Assembly: GCA_016793165.1 (NCBI GenBank)
Contig: JAEULA010000073.1
Location: forward strand, 1 to 64,000
DNA length: 64,000 nucleotides
Origin: Alphaproteobacteria bacterium
Lineage (GTDB): Bacteria; Pseudomonadota; Alphaproteobacteria; CACIAM-22H2
Direction of reading: 5' to 3'
Position numbers and translations under genes: made by a program. Below the pieces are notes generated by a model that ran no database searches, had not been told where the DNA came from, and saw only the letters and a list, made by a program, of their open reading frames with translations. This document shows positions 51,349 to 60,407 of this stretch, piece by piece. Numbering within the stretch: position 1 is the first letter of the stretch; every line of letters begins with the position of its first letter.

Positions 51349-52697
51349 CGACGATCCCGACCCTCGGACGCCTCGCCGACTTCGCGGCCGGGCTCGATGT
51401 CGCGCGACTCGCCCCGCGCGTCGCGGAATCGGCGCGGCTGTCGCTGATCGACACGGTGGGCGTGATGATCGCGGGCGCGAGCGATCCGCTCGCGCGCGCC
51501 GCCGCGGCCCACGCGCTCGCGACGCGCGGGACGGGCCCTTGCCGCATCGTCGGATCCGAGGCCGGCGGCGGCCCACTGACGGCGGCGCTGGTCAACGGCG
51601 TCGCCGCGCATGTGCTCGACTTCGACGACTCGCTCTACGAAGGCATGACCCACCCCAGCGCGGCGATCCTGCCCGCGGTGCTTGCCGCGGGCGACCTGAT
51701 GGGTGCCGGGGGCGGCGACATCCTCGCCGGACTCGCCGCGGGGATCGAGATCGAGGCGGCGCTCGGGCGCGGCTTCTCCAATGGCCTCTACGATCGCGGC
51801 TGCTGGACCACGGGACTGCTCGGCGCGATCGCGGCAGCCGCGGGTGCCGCGCGCGCGATGCGGCTCGACGCGACGACCGCCGCGCAGGCGATCGCTTTGG
51901 CGACGTGCCAGGCCGCCGGATCGCGCGCCGTCCTAGGCAGCGACGCGAAGCCCTATCTCTGCGGACGTGCGGCCGAGACCGGGCTCGATGCGGCCCTCGC
52001 CGCCCGCGGCGGCCTGACGGCGCCGGAATCCGTGATCGACGGCGCGGCGGGGATCGCGCGGCTCGTGAACGATGGGCGCTTCGATGCCGACGCGCTCGCC
52101 GGGCTGGGCACCGCCCTCGAGCGGCCGATCCTTGGCTACAAGCGCTTCCCCGTCTGCTCGTCGGCGCAGGCGCCGATCGAGGCGGTCCGGGACATCATGC
52201 GCGGCCACGGCGTCAAGGCCGCCGACGTGGCCAGAGTCGACTGCGACGTGACGCCCTTCCTGGCCGCCTGCCTGCCGCACGAGAGGCCCGCCACGCCGAG
52301 CGAGGCGCGGTTCAGCCTGCCTTTCGCGGTCGCCTGCACGCTCGCCAACGGCACCGTCGAGCCCGCTCATCTGACGGCGCAAGAGCTCGGACGGCCGCGG
52401 ATCCATGCCTTGATGGCGCGCGTGGCGACGACGGTCGCCGCCGCGCTCGTTCCCGCCGCGGAGGCGGATGCCTATCCGGAGGCCGTGCGCGTCGCGATCA
52501 CCACGCGCGCCGGCGAGCGGCATGAGCGCATGGTGCGCGCCGCATCCTGCCTGCCGCCGAACCGCGCGAGCCTCGAGATCATCGCCGAGAAGTTCCGCGC
52601 GAACTCGGCGCCGGTGCTGGGCGAGCGGAGCAACGACCTCCTCGCCCGCCTCGCGCGCGTCGAGACCCTCGGGCCCGGCGAGAACCTGCTGGGGTGA
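51345..52697 (+). CDS. MmgE/PrpD family protein
   Basis: 450-residue protein of the MmgE/PrpD (2-methylcitrate dehydratase-like) family. Typical segments are LSLIDTVGVMIAGASDP, ALVNGVAAHVLDFDDSLYEGMTHPSAAILPAVLAAGD (recognised by HVLDFDD and HPSAAILPA), GYKRFPVCSSAQAPIEA and the C-terminal substrate domain. Members dehydrate 2-methylcitrate, citrate-like acids or isomerise related compounds; the exact reaction here is unknown. It follows the transglycosylase gene with an ATGA overlap, and the lyase gene before that could supply or use a related 2-oxoacid, which is inference. Confidence 0.88.
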   Translation: MTTIPTLGRLADFAAGLDVARLAPRVAESARLSLIDTVGVMIAGASDPLARAAAAHALATRGTGPCRIVGSEAGGGPLTAALVNGVAAHVLDFDDSLYEGMTHPSAAILPAVLAAGDLMGAGGGDILAGLAAGIEIEAALGRGFSNGLYDRGCWTTGLLGAIAAAAGAARAMRLDATTAAQAIALATCQAAGSRAVLGSDAKPYLCGRAAETGLDAALAARGGLTAPESVIDGAAGIARLVNDGRFDADALAGLGTALERPILGYKRFPVCSSAQAPIEAVRDIMRGHGVKAADVARVDCDVTPFLAACLPHERPATPSEARFSLPFAVACTLANGTVEPAHLTAQELGRPRIHALMARVATTVAAALVPAAEADAYPEAVRVAITTRAGERHERMVRAASCLPPNRASLEIIAEKFRANSAPVLGERSNDLLARLARVETLGPGENLLG

Positions 52698-52817
52698 ACT
52701 TCGCCCATCGGCCGGCCGCCGGCGCGGCACGCCGCGACCGGCGCCGATTCGAGCGGCGGTCGTCATCGGACGTCGCGACGCCGTCGCGGCCCCGGGCCAT
52801 GCACCCGCATCCCGCGA

Positions 52818-53432
52818 TCAGCGCTTCGCCTTGAGCTCCATCTCCATTCGCACGAGCTGCGCGAGGTTGCCGGCGCCCATGCGGGTCATCATCCAGGCGC
52901 GGTGGATCTCCACGGTCCGCGACGAGATGCCGAGCCTCTGTGCGATCTCCTTGTTGGAGAGTCCGCCGGTCGCGAGCTCCAGGACCTGGCGTTGCCGATC
53001 GGACAGCGAATCGTAGCGCGCATGGAGCTCGGCCCGGTGCAGGTCCGCGTCGCGCTCGCGACGCGCCAACGCGACGGCGCCGAGGATCGCCTCGAGCAGG
53101 CGCGCCTCGTCGAACGGCTTCTCGATGAAGTCGGCGGCGCCGAGCTTGATCGCGGCCACCGCCATGTCGATGTCGCCATGCCCGGTGATCAGCACGACGG
53201 GAGTCCGGCTGCGCTCGGCGGCGAGACGGCGAACCAGATCCATGCCGTCGGTCCCCGGCATCCGGACATCCGCGACGATGCAGTCGAACGTGTCGGCCGG
53301 CCCCGCGGCCAGGAAGATGTCCGCCGACGCATAGCCGGTGCTCTCGAGGCCCTTGCTCGAGAAGTAGAGCCGCAGCGCATCGAGAACGGCGTCGTCGTCG
53401 TCGACCAGCGCGATGCGAAGCGCGTCAGCCAT
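52818..53432 (-). CDS. FixJ/NarL-type response regulator
   Basis: 204-residue two-domain regulator. The receiver domain (about 1-125) has IALVDDDDAVLDAL with the acidic cluster, CIVADVRMPGTDGMDLV with the phospho-acceptor Asp (about residue 56), VVLITGHGD with the Thr, and FIEKPFDEARLL with the Lys. The LuxR-type output domain (about 140-200) reads LSDRQRQVLELATGGLSNKEIAQRLGISSRTVEIHRAWMM. This is the FixJ-like arrangement. It is co-transcribed with the kinase gene, whose stop lies 7 bases inside its start. It probably binds the CCC(C)TAGG-type boxes between the kinase gene and the divergent genes. Confidence 0.92.
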   Translation of the reverse strand: MADALRIALVDDDDAVLDALRLYFSSKGLESTGYASADIFLAAGPADTFDCIVADVRMPGTDGMDLVRRLAAERSRTPVVLITGHGDIDMAVAAIKLGAADFIEKPFDEARLLEAILGAVALARRERDADLHRAELHARYDSLSDRQRQVLELATGGLSNKEIAQRLGISSRTVEIHRAWMMTRMGAGNLAQLVRMEMELKAKR

Positions 53433-55038
53433 GGACGGCCTTCGCGATCGGCAGGGTGAAGCGGACCTGTGCACCGCGGGGCCCGCCGCCCAGCAAGATC
53501 CGCCCGCCATGGGACTCGACGATCGAGCGGCACAAGGAGAGGCCGACGCCGAGGCCGTCGGCCTTGGCCGACGACAACGGCGGCGGACTGCCGCCGCCGA
53601 ACTGCGGCGGGAATCCCGGGCCGCTGTCGACGATCCGGATCTCGACCTCGCCGTTCTCCGTCCGCACGGCCTCGACTCGGATCGTGCCGGACGCATGGCC
53701 CGCCTGATCGATCGCCTCGACGGCGTTGCGCAGCAGATTCAGGATGACCTGTTCGATCTGAAGCAGGTCCGCCATCACCGCCGGCAGGCCGTCGGCCAGC
53801 GAGACGTGGACGGCGACGTTGTGCCGCTCCAGCGTCGGGCGACACAGGTCCAGCGTCTCCTCGACGAGGTGCCGCACCTCGGTCGGCGCACGGCCCGTCT
53901 GGTCCAGGCGGATGAGCGCCCGCAGGCGTCGCACGACGTCCGCGGCCCTCGCGACCTGGCTCGCGGCCTTTCGCGCGGTCTCGGCCAGGAGCGGATCATG
54001 GCCGGGTCGGTCCGCGAGGCCGTCCGCGACGAGCCGCGCATAGGTGCCGGCCGCCGTCAGCGGCTGATTGATCTCGTGCGCCACCGCGGCCGCGAGCTCG
54101 CCCATGCTGCCGAGGCGCGCGAGGCGGGCGAGCGATTCCTGGTGCAGCCGCAGCTGGAACTCGGTGCTGCGGTGCTCGTTCACGAGCGCGCCCGCGACGA
54201 GCCCCGTCAGCGTGAGCACCAGCATCAGCGCCTGGAATGCGGTAACGCTGACGTCGTCGATCGGCAGGAACTGGACGCCGATCATCAGGCCGACCTGCGT
54301 CAGCACGATCCCGACGGTCACCGTCTCCAGGCCGCCGCGGACCGCCATCCAGATGATCGGCAGGAACAGGATGTAGAAGAGCTGGAAGTGGTGCCGCTCG
54401 GCGAACACGAAGACCAGCGCGAGCGCGACGAGGATCGCCACGATCTGCGCCGCGGTCTCCGGCTTCGGCCTGGGCGGTCGCAGACGCGTGAGGAAGACGA
54501 GCGCCGCGGGCGCGACCACGGCGATGCCGATCACGTCGCCGACCCAGAAGGTGAGCGCGGCCGCCGCGAAGTCGGCCACGCTCAGGATCCCGAAGGCCGA
54601 CAGCACCGCCGCATAGCTGACCGCGACGAACGCGGCGGTCGCGCCGGCCACGAACAGGAGCCAGACGAGGTCGCGCATCGACGCCAGCGCGGGGTCGAAC
54701 CGCAGGGACGGCCGGAGCAGCGACCGGATTCCGAGAGCATAGCCGCCGCCGATGACCACCACGGCCAGGAGCTCCACGGACCACGGAAGCGGCAATCGGC
54801 GTACCAGGAGATCGGCGAGAAGCGGCCCGATGAAGAGGAGCGGCAGGAAGCGCTGGCCGAACAGCAGCACGAGGACGAATCCGAGACCCGGCGGCGGATT
54901 CCAGGGCGTGATCCCGTAGGGCGCGAAGGGATCGATGTAGCTGATCCAGTCGAGGGCCACGTACCCGACCAGGAAGGCGAGCCCGATCGCCCAGTCCGGC
55001 AGGCCGAAGATGCGCCGGGTCATCCCGTCCGCTCGCAT
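53425..55038 (-). CDS. MASE1-domain sensor histidine kinase
   Basis: 537-residue kinase. The N-terminal half is a membrane sensor with about eight helices (WAIGLAFLVGYVALDWI, GLGFVLVLLF, DLVWLLFVAGATAAFVA, ALTFWVGDVIGIAVVAPA), matching the MASE1 type by GDVIGIAVVAPA. The cytoplasmic half has the HisKA box LGSMGELAAAVAHEINQPLTAAGTYA (His in VAHEINQPL), then the N-box LLRNAVEAIDQA, DSGPGFPP and GLGVGLSLCRSIVESHGG. AVAHEINQPLTA places it with FixL/NtrB-like kinases. The signal is unknown. Starts at 55074, 55038 and 55023 are possible; GGACGAG upstream favours 55038. Confidence 0.88.
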   Translation of the reverse strand: MRADGMTRRIFGLPDWAIGLAFLVGYVALDWISYIDPFAPYGITPWNPPPGLGFVLVLLFGQRFLPLLFIGPLLADLLVRRLPLPWSVELLAVVVIGGGYALGIRSLLRPSLRFDPALASMRDLVWLLFVAGATAAFVAVSYAAVLSAFGILSVADFAAAALTFWVGDVIGIAVVAPAALVFLTRLRPPRPKPETAAQIVAILVALALVFVFAERHHFQLFYILFLPIIWMAVRGGLETVTVGIVLTQVGLMIGVQFLPIDDVSVTAFQALMLVLTLTGLVAGALVNEHRSTEFQLRLHQESLARLARLGSMGELAAAVAHEINQPLTAAGTYARLVADGLADRPGHDPLLAETARKAASQVARAADVVRRLRALIRLDQTGRAPTEVRHLVEETLDLCRPTLERHNVAVHVSLADGLPAVMADLLQIEQVILNLLRNAVEAIDQAGHASGTIRVEAVRTENGEVEIRIVDSGPGFPPQFGGGSPPPLSSAKADGLGVGLSLCRSIVESHGGRILLGGGPRGAQVRFTLPIAKAVHG

Positions 55039-55087
55039 GTCTCGTCCGGTTCCATCCCTCGATCGTATCGTCATTCGGCGCGATCGA

Positions 55088-55135
55088 CCCTAAGGATTGA
55101 CCCCTAGGTACCGCGCCCCAGGGACGGCCCCTAGG
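55088..55135. promoter_or_regulatory. array of four CCC(C)TAGG-like boxes
   Basis: CCCTAAGG (55088-55095), CCCCTAGG (55101-55108), CCCCAGGG (55116-55123) and CCCCTAGG (55128-55135) follow each other every 12-15 bases in the 169-base gap between the kinase gene and the divergent receiver-like gene. Such spacing suggests cooperative binding, most likely by the FixJ-like regulator of this locus, and control of both directions. Confidence 0.6.
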
Positions 55136-55207
55136 CGCGCGCCCTGAATTGCGCGCGTGCACCGCTGCGGCTGAATCGATGTCCCGCAACATCCGGAGGC
55201 TCGATCG

Positions 55208-55606
55208 ATGGCCGTCCTCGACAAGGCTGCAGCGCCCCACGGCAATGCGGGCAGTATCGTCATCCTTTGCGCCGAAGAGGCGACCCGCGCCGCGCTGGCG
55301 TACTGGACGACACAGTTGCCCGTGCACTTCGTGATTGCGGACGATGGCTACCACGCCAATCGGATCCTGCGAACCGAGGCCTGCCGACTTCTCCTGACCG
55401 ACCGGCTGCTGCCGCCCTGGCCGGGCCTGGACAGCTTCCGGCAGTTGCGCGAGCGCAATCCCGGCCTGCGGATCGCCGTCGTCGAGGGCCCCCGCCGCGA
55501 GGACGCGGGCCTCGCGCGCGTCACCGGCGCCACCGACATCCTGGCGCGCCCGCTCCGCCGGCAGGCCGTCGCCGACACGATCGACGCCGCGACGCGACCG
55601 TCATGA
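55208..55606 (+). CDS. single-domain receiver-like protein
   Basis: 132-residue protein resembling a response regulator receiver domain without output domain. GSIVILCAEEATRAAL has the position of the acidic cluster (Glu pair instead of Asp-Asp). CRLLLTDRLLPPWPGLDSFRQL carries the likely phospho-acceptor Asp. RIAVVEGPRRED sits where Thr/Ser is normal, and ILARPLRRQ has Arg in place of the invariant Lys before Pro. With Lys replaced it may bind partners without regular phosphorylation. It is divergent from the kinase gene and overlaps the antiporter gene by ATGA. It may act as a dummy receiver for the nearby kinase; that is inference. Confidence 0.65.
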   Translation: MAVLDKAAAPHGNAGSIVILCAEEATRAALAYWTTQLPVHFVIADDGYHANRILRTEACRLLLTDRLLPPWPGLDSFRQLRERNPGLRIAVVEGPRREDAGLARVTGATDILARPLRRQAVADTIDAATRPS

Positions 55607-56874
55607 CGCTGGCGCCGACCACCCTCCAGCTCGTCGCGTCCGTCATCTTCGCGACGGCCGTTGCCCACACTTTCGCGACCAAGGCCTTCGAGCATCTCGC
55701 TCACGCCAGCCCGAACCATGCGGGCCTCTGGCATCTCCTCGGCGAGGTCGAGGCCGTGTTCGGCTTCTGGGCGATGGTGCTGCTGCTGTTCCTCGCGATG
55801 CTCGCGAGCCCGACGACGTCGATCGGCTATCTCCAGGGCAACAGCTTCACGGAGCCCGCGTTCATCTTCGTCGTGATGGTCATGGCCGCCAGCCGGCCGG
55901 TGCTGGACTTCGCCGGCGCGCTGATCGCCTGGGTGGCGCGCATCGTGCCGCTGCCCTCCGCGACCGCGTTCTATCTGACCATCCTGACCATCGGGCCGCT
56001 GCTCGGATCCTTCATCACGGAGCCGGCGGCGATGACGCTGACGGCCCTGCTGCTGCGCGAGCGCTACTACAGCCGGCAGGCTCCCGGCCGCTTCAAGTAC
56101 GCGACGCTCGGCGTGCTGTTCGTCAACGTGTCGATCGGCGGCACGCTCACGCCCTATGCGGCGCCGCCCGTGCTGATGGTCGCCGAGCGCTGGGGCTGGG
56201 ACCTCGGCTTCATGCTCCAGACCTTCGGCTGGAAGGCCGCACTTGCCTGTATCGTGAACGCGGTCGCCGCCGCGTGGCTCAACCGCGCCTACCTGCGGCA
56301 GCTGCCGCCGACGCCGGAATCGACGTCGCGCCTAGAGACGCCGTGGCCCGTCGTGCTCGTCCATCTCGGATTCGTCGCGGCCGTCGTCGCGGGAAGCCAC
56401 CATCCCGAGATCTTCATCGGGATCTTCCTGTTCTTCCTCGGCTTCACCGAGGCCTATGCGCGATACCAGAGCCCGCTGATCCTTCGCGAAGGGCTGATGG
56501 TCGGATTCTTCCTCGCCGGCCTCGTCGTTCTCGGCGGCATGCAGGAATGGTGGCTGCGGCCGCTGCTGTCGGGGATGGACCAGACCGTCCTCTACTACGG
56601 CGCCACCGCGTTGACCGCGATCACCGACAACGCGGCCCTCACCTATCTCGGCTCGCTGGTCGATGGAATGTCGGCCGAGGCGAAGTACGCCCTCGTCGCC
56701 GGCGCCGTCACCGGCGGCGGAATGACCGTGATCGCCAATGCCCCGAACCCGGCCGGCTTCGCGATCCTCAAAGGAAGTTTCGACGAGGGCGCCATCAGTC
56801 CCCTGTGGCTCGCCACCGCCGCGACGCCGCCGACGCTCGTCGCGATCGGGGCGTTCCAGTTCCTTCCGGGATGA
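55603..56874 (+). CDS. putative Na+/H+ antiporter
   Basis: 423-residue membrane protein with about eleven hydrophobic helices, resembling the Na_H_antiport_3 family of putative sodium/proton antiporters. Conserved-looking pieces are VAHTFATKAFEHLAH near the start, SFTEPAFIFVVMVMAASRP, GPLLGSFITEPAAMTLTALLL, SIGGTLTPYAAPPVLMVA and TALTAITDNAALTYLGSLV with acidic residues (TEP, TDN) in helices. NAPNPAG near the end is also typical. It overlaps the receiver-like gene by four bases, so ion transport is probably controlled by the adjacent kinase system. The transported ion is not established. Confidence 0.8.
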   Translation: MTLAPTTLQLVASVIFATAVAHTFATKAFEHLAHASPNHAGLWHLLGEVEAVFGFWAMVLLLFLAMLASPTTSIGYLQGNSFTEPAFIFVVMVMAASRPVLDFAGALIAWVARIVPLPSATAFYLTILTIGPLLGSFITEPAAMTLTALLLRERYYSRQAPGRFKYATLGVLFVNVSIGGTLTPYAAPPVLMVAERWGWDLGFMLQTFGWKAALACIVNAVAAAWLNRAYLRQLPPTPESTSRLETPWPVVLVHLGFVAAVVAGSHHPEIFIGIFLFFLGFTEAYARYQSPLILREGLMVGFFLAGLVVLGGMQEWWLRPLLSGMDQTVLYYGATALTAITDNAALTYLGSLVDGMSAEAKYALVAGAVTGGGMTVIANAPNPAGFAILKGSFDEGAISPLWLATAATPPTLVAIGAFQFLPG

Positions 56875-56938
56875 TCCGCGCCGCGGCCACCGGACGCGGA
56901 GCGCGGATGCCCGACGTCGCCCGCGCCGCGACCGGCGC

Positions 56939-59113
56939 TCAGCGCGGCGACAGCCGGAATCGCGTATCGCCGTCGCGCTCCACCTGCGCGACGAGGTCGA
57001 CCTCCCAGTTCAAGTAGCCCTTCATCGCCTGCTCGACATCGGCCTGCTTGTCGTAGGGACGGTACCAGAGATCGATCGTCGCATCGGCGAGCGCGGTGCT
57101 CCCGGATTCGAGCTTCTCGCCCGCCGCTTTCCAGGCGCGCGTCCCGCCGAGCAGGACGCGGATCGGCGCGGTCGTGAGCTTCGCGAGCTCGGGCACCGCG
57201 AGTCGCGCGAGCACGCCGTCGGACGAGGTGAGCACGATCGGCCGGCCGGCCGGCAGCTTCGCCACCGCCTTGTCGAGGCGTCCGCGGATCGCCCAGAACG
57301 CGCCGGGGACGTGGCCCGCGCGATAGCGCAGGCTGGTGTCGAGATCGACGACGCAGGCGTCGCCGCCTGCAAGCATCGTCGCGAGTCCCGTCGGATCGAC
57401 GTAGTCGCAGGCGATCGAGCCGAGGCCCGGGACCTCGAGCGGCTCCGCGCCGGTGACGAGCGGCTGCCCCTCCATCGCCCCGTCGAGCACGTGAACCTCC
57501 CAACCGAGCTGGTGCAGCCAGGACGCGGTCATGATCGCGCGGGTGCCGGTGTCGCAGGCGACGACGATCCGGGCGCCGAGCGTGCCGACGTAGCGATCGG
57601 TGGCCTGAACGAGCTGGCCGCCCGGCGCGGAGCGGAATCCAGCGAGGTGACCGGCCTCGTATTCGCGCGGATCGCGAACGTCGAACTTGAACAACGTGCG
57701 CGTCCCGCTCTCCGATTCGAAGCGCGCGAGCCCGGCGCGGTCGACGATCGAGAGCTTGAAGCGCGCGGCGACCTTGTCCGCGGCGGCGCGGGCCTTGGCC
57801 TTGCCCGCCGCGCTCGGCTCGGCCGCGACGCGCCGGGCGCCGCGCTCGAGCTCGAAGCCGGCGAGATGCCAGCCCATCGTGCCGTTCTTGAGCGCGACGA
57901 CCTTGTTGGGCAGCCCCGCGTTGATCAGCGATTGCGCACCGATGATCGAGCGCGTGCGGCCGGCGCAGTTCACCACCACGAACGTGTCGGGATCCGGCAC
58001 GAGGTCCCACACGCGATGCACGAGCTCGGCGCCCGGGCAGTCGATGCCGCCCGGGATGTTCATGTTCGTGTATTCGTCGAGCGGGCGCGAATCGAGGATG
58101 ATCATCTTACGGCCGCCGTCGGCGAGCCGCTTGATTTCGCCCGCCTCCAGGCGCGGCGTGTCGTCGTGATGCTCGACGATCTCGCCGAAGGCCTTGCTCG
58201 GCACGTTGATCCCGGTGAACACCTCGTAGCCGGCCGCCGTCCAGGCCGCGAGCCCGCCCGCGAGCATCTGGATGTCGCCATATCCCGCATGGGCGAGCTT
58301 GCGCGCCGCGCGCCGCGCGAGGAGTCCGTCGCCGCCGTCCATCACGACCACCAGCGCGCCGCGGCGTGGCGCCAGGGCGGCGATGCGCATCTCCAGCTTC
58401 GACAGCGGCAGCGAATTGGCCCAGAAGAGATGGCCGTCGGCGAACTCGCCCTCCTCGCGCACGTCGAAAAGCGCGAATTCCTCGCCGGCGCGCAGCATCG
58501 CCTTGAGCGACGCGGCCGCGATCACCGGCGGCGCGATGGTGGGGCTCGGCGGGAAGACGGCGTAGCCGCCGCCGCCGGTGTTCTGGAACGCGATGCGGCC
58601 GGGAAGCTCCTCGAGGCTGAGCCCGTACATGTGCAGGTGCAGCGCGGGCTGGTCGCCGGTGACCTCGATCGTGTGGAAGTCGTCCGGCAGGAATCCGACG
58701 GCGTTGCCCTTGCGCACGGTGCGCTCGCCTGTCTGGCGGATCGTCCCCTGGCCCGGCGTGCCGCGATTGTCGGTGCGCTCGTAGAAGACGTTGTGCTCGT
58801 CGCCGTAGACGCCGGAGATCACGGCCCAGGTCGTGTGGTTGTGCGGCGGCTGCGCCTTGCCCGGAACGCCCGCCGAGGCGTAGAGCGCGAAGCGGCAATC
58901 GCCGTCCTCGGACAGCCGATAGACCTCGCCGTGCTTGCCGGCGGGCACCGGAAAGCTTTCGGGCGGGAAGAGCTCGGTCCGCGACGCGAGCGCTGTCACC
59001 TCGGCCATGATCCGCTCGATCGCCGGCCGGGTGACGCCGAGCTCGCGCTCGATCGCCCGCACCCGCGCGACGGTCTCGGCGACGGCGACGGCGCGAGCCT
59101 GGCTGCTGGACAT
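56939..59113 (-). CDS. cupin (cysteine dioxygenase-like) fused to four rhodanese domains
   Basis: 724-residue multidomain protein. The N-terminal part (about 1-195) is a cysteine-dioxygenase-like cupin with PPHNHTTWAVISG (H-x-H), an acidic GxYGDEHN segment and LHLHMYG. Four rhodanese domains follow. The first has MDGGDGLLARRA where the active Cys loop should be, so it is inactive. The second has NCAGRTRSIIGAQS and is active-looking. The third has ACDTGTRAIMTASW, also with Cys. The fourth has LTSSDGVLARLA, with Ser for Cys, and is inactive. The arrangement could oxidise a thiol and pass or bind the sulfur. Start at 59113; no strong ribosome-binding site. It is divergent from an ARPP-1-like gene. 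Confidence 0.85.
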   Translation of the reverse strand: MSSSQARAVAVAETVARVRAIERELGVTRPAIERIMAEVTALASRTELFPPESFPVPAGKHGEVYRLSEDGDCRFALYASAGVPGKAQPPHNHTTWAVISGVYGDEHNVFYERTDNRGTPGQGTIRQTGERTVRKGNAVGFLPDDFHTIEVTGDQPALHLHMYGLSLEELPGRIAFQNTGGGGYAVFPPSPTIAPPVIAAASLKAMLRAGEEFALFDVREEGEFADGHLFWANSLPLSKLEMRIAALAPRRGALVVVMDGGDGLLARRAARKLAHAGYGDIQMLAGGLAAWTAAGYEVFTGINVPSKAFGEIVEHHDDTPRLEAGEIKRLADGGRKMIILDSRPLDEYTNMNIPGGIDCPGAELVHRVWDLVPDPDTFVVVNCAGRTRSIIGAQSLINAGLPNKVVALKNGTMGWHLAGFELERGARRVAAEPSAAGKAKARAAADKVAARFKLSIVDRAGLARFESESGTRTLFKFDVRDPREYEAGHLAGFRSAPGGQLVQATDRYVGTLGARIVVACDTGTRAIMTASWLHQLGWEVHVLDGAMEGQPLVTGAEPLEVPGLGSIACDYVDPTGLATMLAGGDACVVDLDTSLRYRAGHVPGAFWAIRGRLDKAVAKLPAGRPIVLTSSDGVLARLAVPELAKLTTAPIRVLLGGTRAWKAAGEKLESGSTALADATIDLWYRPYDKQADVEQAMKGYLNWEVDLVAQVERDGDTRFRLSPR

Positions 59114-59341
59114 GGAATTCCCTTTCGCTGGACCTGAAACGCGGGACAGAGCGAAGGCTCTGCCCCCGCGCCTGTCAAGCGCCGGCACGCCCAACCCGAG
59201 GGGCCGCGGGCACGGTTGCGGCGCGGCGCCGGAATCTTGCCACCAAGAGATCGCCGCCGCGCCACGGATCGGCCGCGGCAGCACCGAACAAGGCGGTCAT
59301 CTCTCCTGCCGCGCGGCCGCCCGCCGCGTCAGGGAGGCTTC

Positions 59342-60373
59342 ATGCAACGTCGCACGATCTTCACCGGCGGCTCGCTCGCCGTCGTCGCACTGCTCATGGC
59401 CGGCGCCGGAACCGCCGAGCCGGCATCGCGACTCTCCGGCCCCTTCGTCCACGAGAACCTCGCCGTCTATCTGATCCACGGCCCGTCGCAGCCGGGTCCG
59501 ACACCCCTCACGCTTGCCGAGGCGATGGCGAAGGGGATCGTGAAGGTCCACGAGACCCGGGACGTCAATCGGCTGCAGATCGAGAACCTCGGCAAGTCCG
59601 ACGTCTTCATCCAGTCCGGCGACATCGTGAAGGGCGGCCAGCAGGATCGCGTGCTGACCGTGAGCTTGATGCTCGCCGGCGGCTCGGGCCGCGTGCCGAT
59701 CGACGCATTCTGCGTCGAGCAGGGTCGCTGGTCGGCACGGGGAAACGAGGACGTGCGGCAGTTCGCCAGCGCCGATTCCGTCGTGCCCTCGCGCCAGATC
59801 AAGCTCGCGATCCGTTCGATCGCGCCGGCGGCCGCGAACCGCGGCAGCGACGTCGCGCGCCGTCAGCAGGAGGTATGGCGTGGCGTCGAGGACACCCAGG
59901 CCGCGCTGACGAACGCCATCGGCCAGCCGGTCGCGGCGCCGGTGTCGCGCAGCAGCCTCCAGCTCGCGATCGAGAACGGGACGCTCGCGACGACGCGCGC
60001 CGCATATGTGAAGGCCTTGCGGCCGATCGCCGAGCAGGAGCCCGACGTCGTGGGCTACGTCGTCGCGGTGAATGGCCGGATGAACGGCGCCGAGGCGTAT
60101 GCCACGAACGGCCTGTTCCGCAAGATGTGGCCGAAGCTGCTCGATGCGAGCGCGACGGAGGCGCTGGGCGCGCGCGGCGACGGCGCCGCAACCGCGCCGC
60201 CGACGCTCGCCGATGCCGAGGCCTTCCTGGCCGCGGCGGAGGGCGGCCGGCGGGCGACGCGCCCGCTGCCGACGCAAGGCGACGTCGTCACGCGTGACGG
60301 CGATCGCGCCGTGTTCGTGGAGACGAGCACGAAGTCGGGCGCCTGGTTCCACCGCAGCTACGTGGCCAAGTAG
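59342..60373 (+). CDS. exported ARPP-1-like domain protein
   Basis: 343-residue protein with a signal peptide (about residues 1-27, ending GAGTAEP). The mature sequence begins LSGPFVHENLAVYLIHG and contains VKVHETRDVNRLQIENLGKSDVFIQSGDIVKGGQQDRVL and a CVEQGRWSARG segment. I recognise this pattern, in particular the N-LGKSDVFIQSGDIVKGG region, as the ARPP-1 domain. The family is described as associated with ADP-ribosylglycohydrolase and rhodanese-phosphatase genes, and no activity is known. The neighbour here is indeed a rhodanese protein. GGGAGG lies 5 bases before the ATG at 59342. The gene is probably not in an operon; the next gene is convergent. Confidence 0.72.
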   Translation: MQRRTIFTGGSLAVVALLMAGAGTAEPASRLSGPFVHENLAVYLIHGPSQPGPTPLTLAEAMAKGIVKVHETRDVNRLQIENLGKSDVFIQSGDIVKGGQQDRVLTVSLMLAGGSGRVPIDAFCVEQGRWSARGNEDVRQFASADSVVPSRQIKLAIRSIAPAAANRGSDVARRQQEVWRGVEDTQAALTNAIGQPVAAPVSRSSLQLAIENGTLATTRAAYVKALRPIAEQEPDVVGYVVAVNGRMNGAEAYATNGLFRKMWPKLLDASATEALGARGDGAATAPPTLADAEAFLAAAEGGRRATRPLPTQGDVVTRDGDRAVFVETSTKSGAWFHRSYVAK

Positions 60374-60407
60374 CGCAACCTCCGCCCTCTCGGCGGCGGC
60401 CGCCCGG

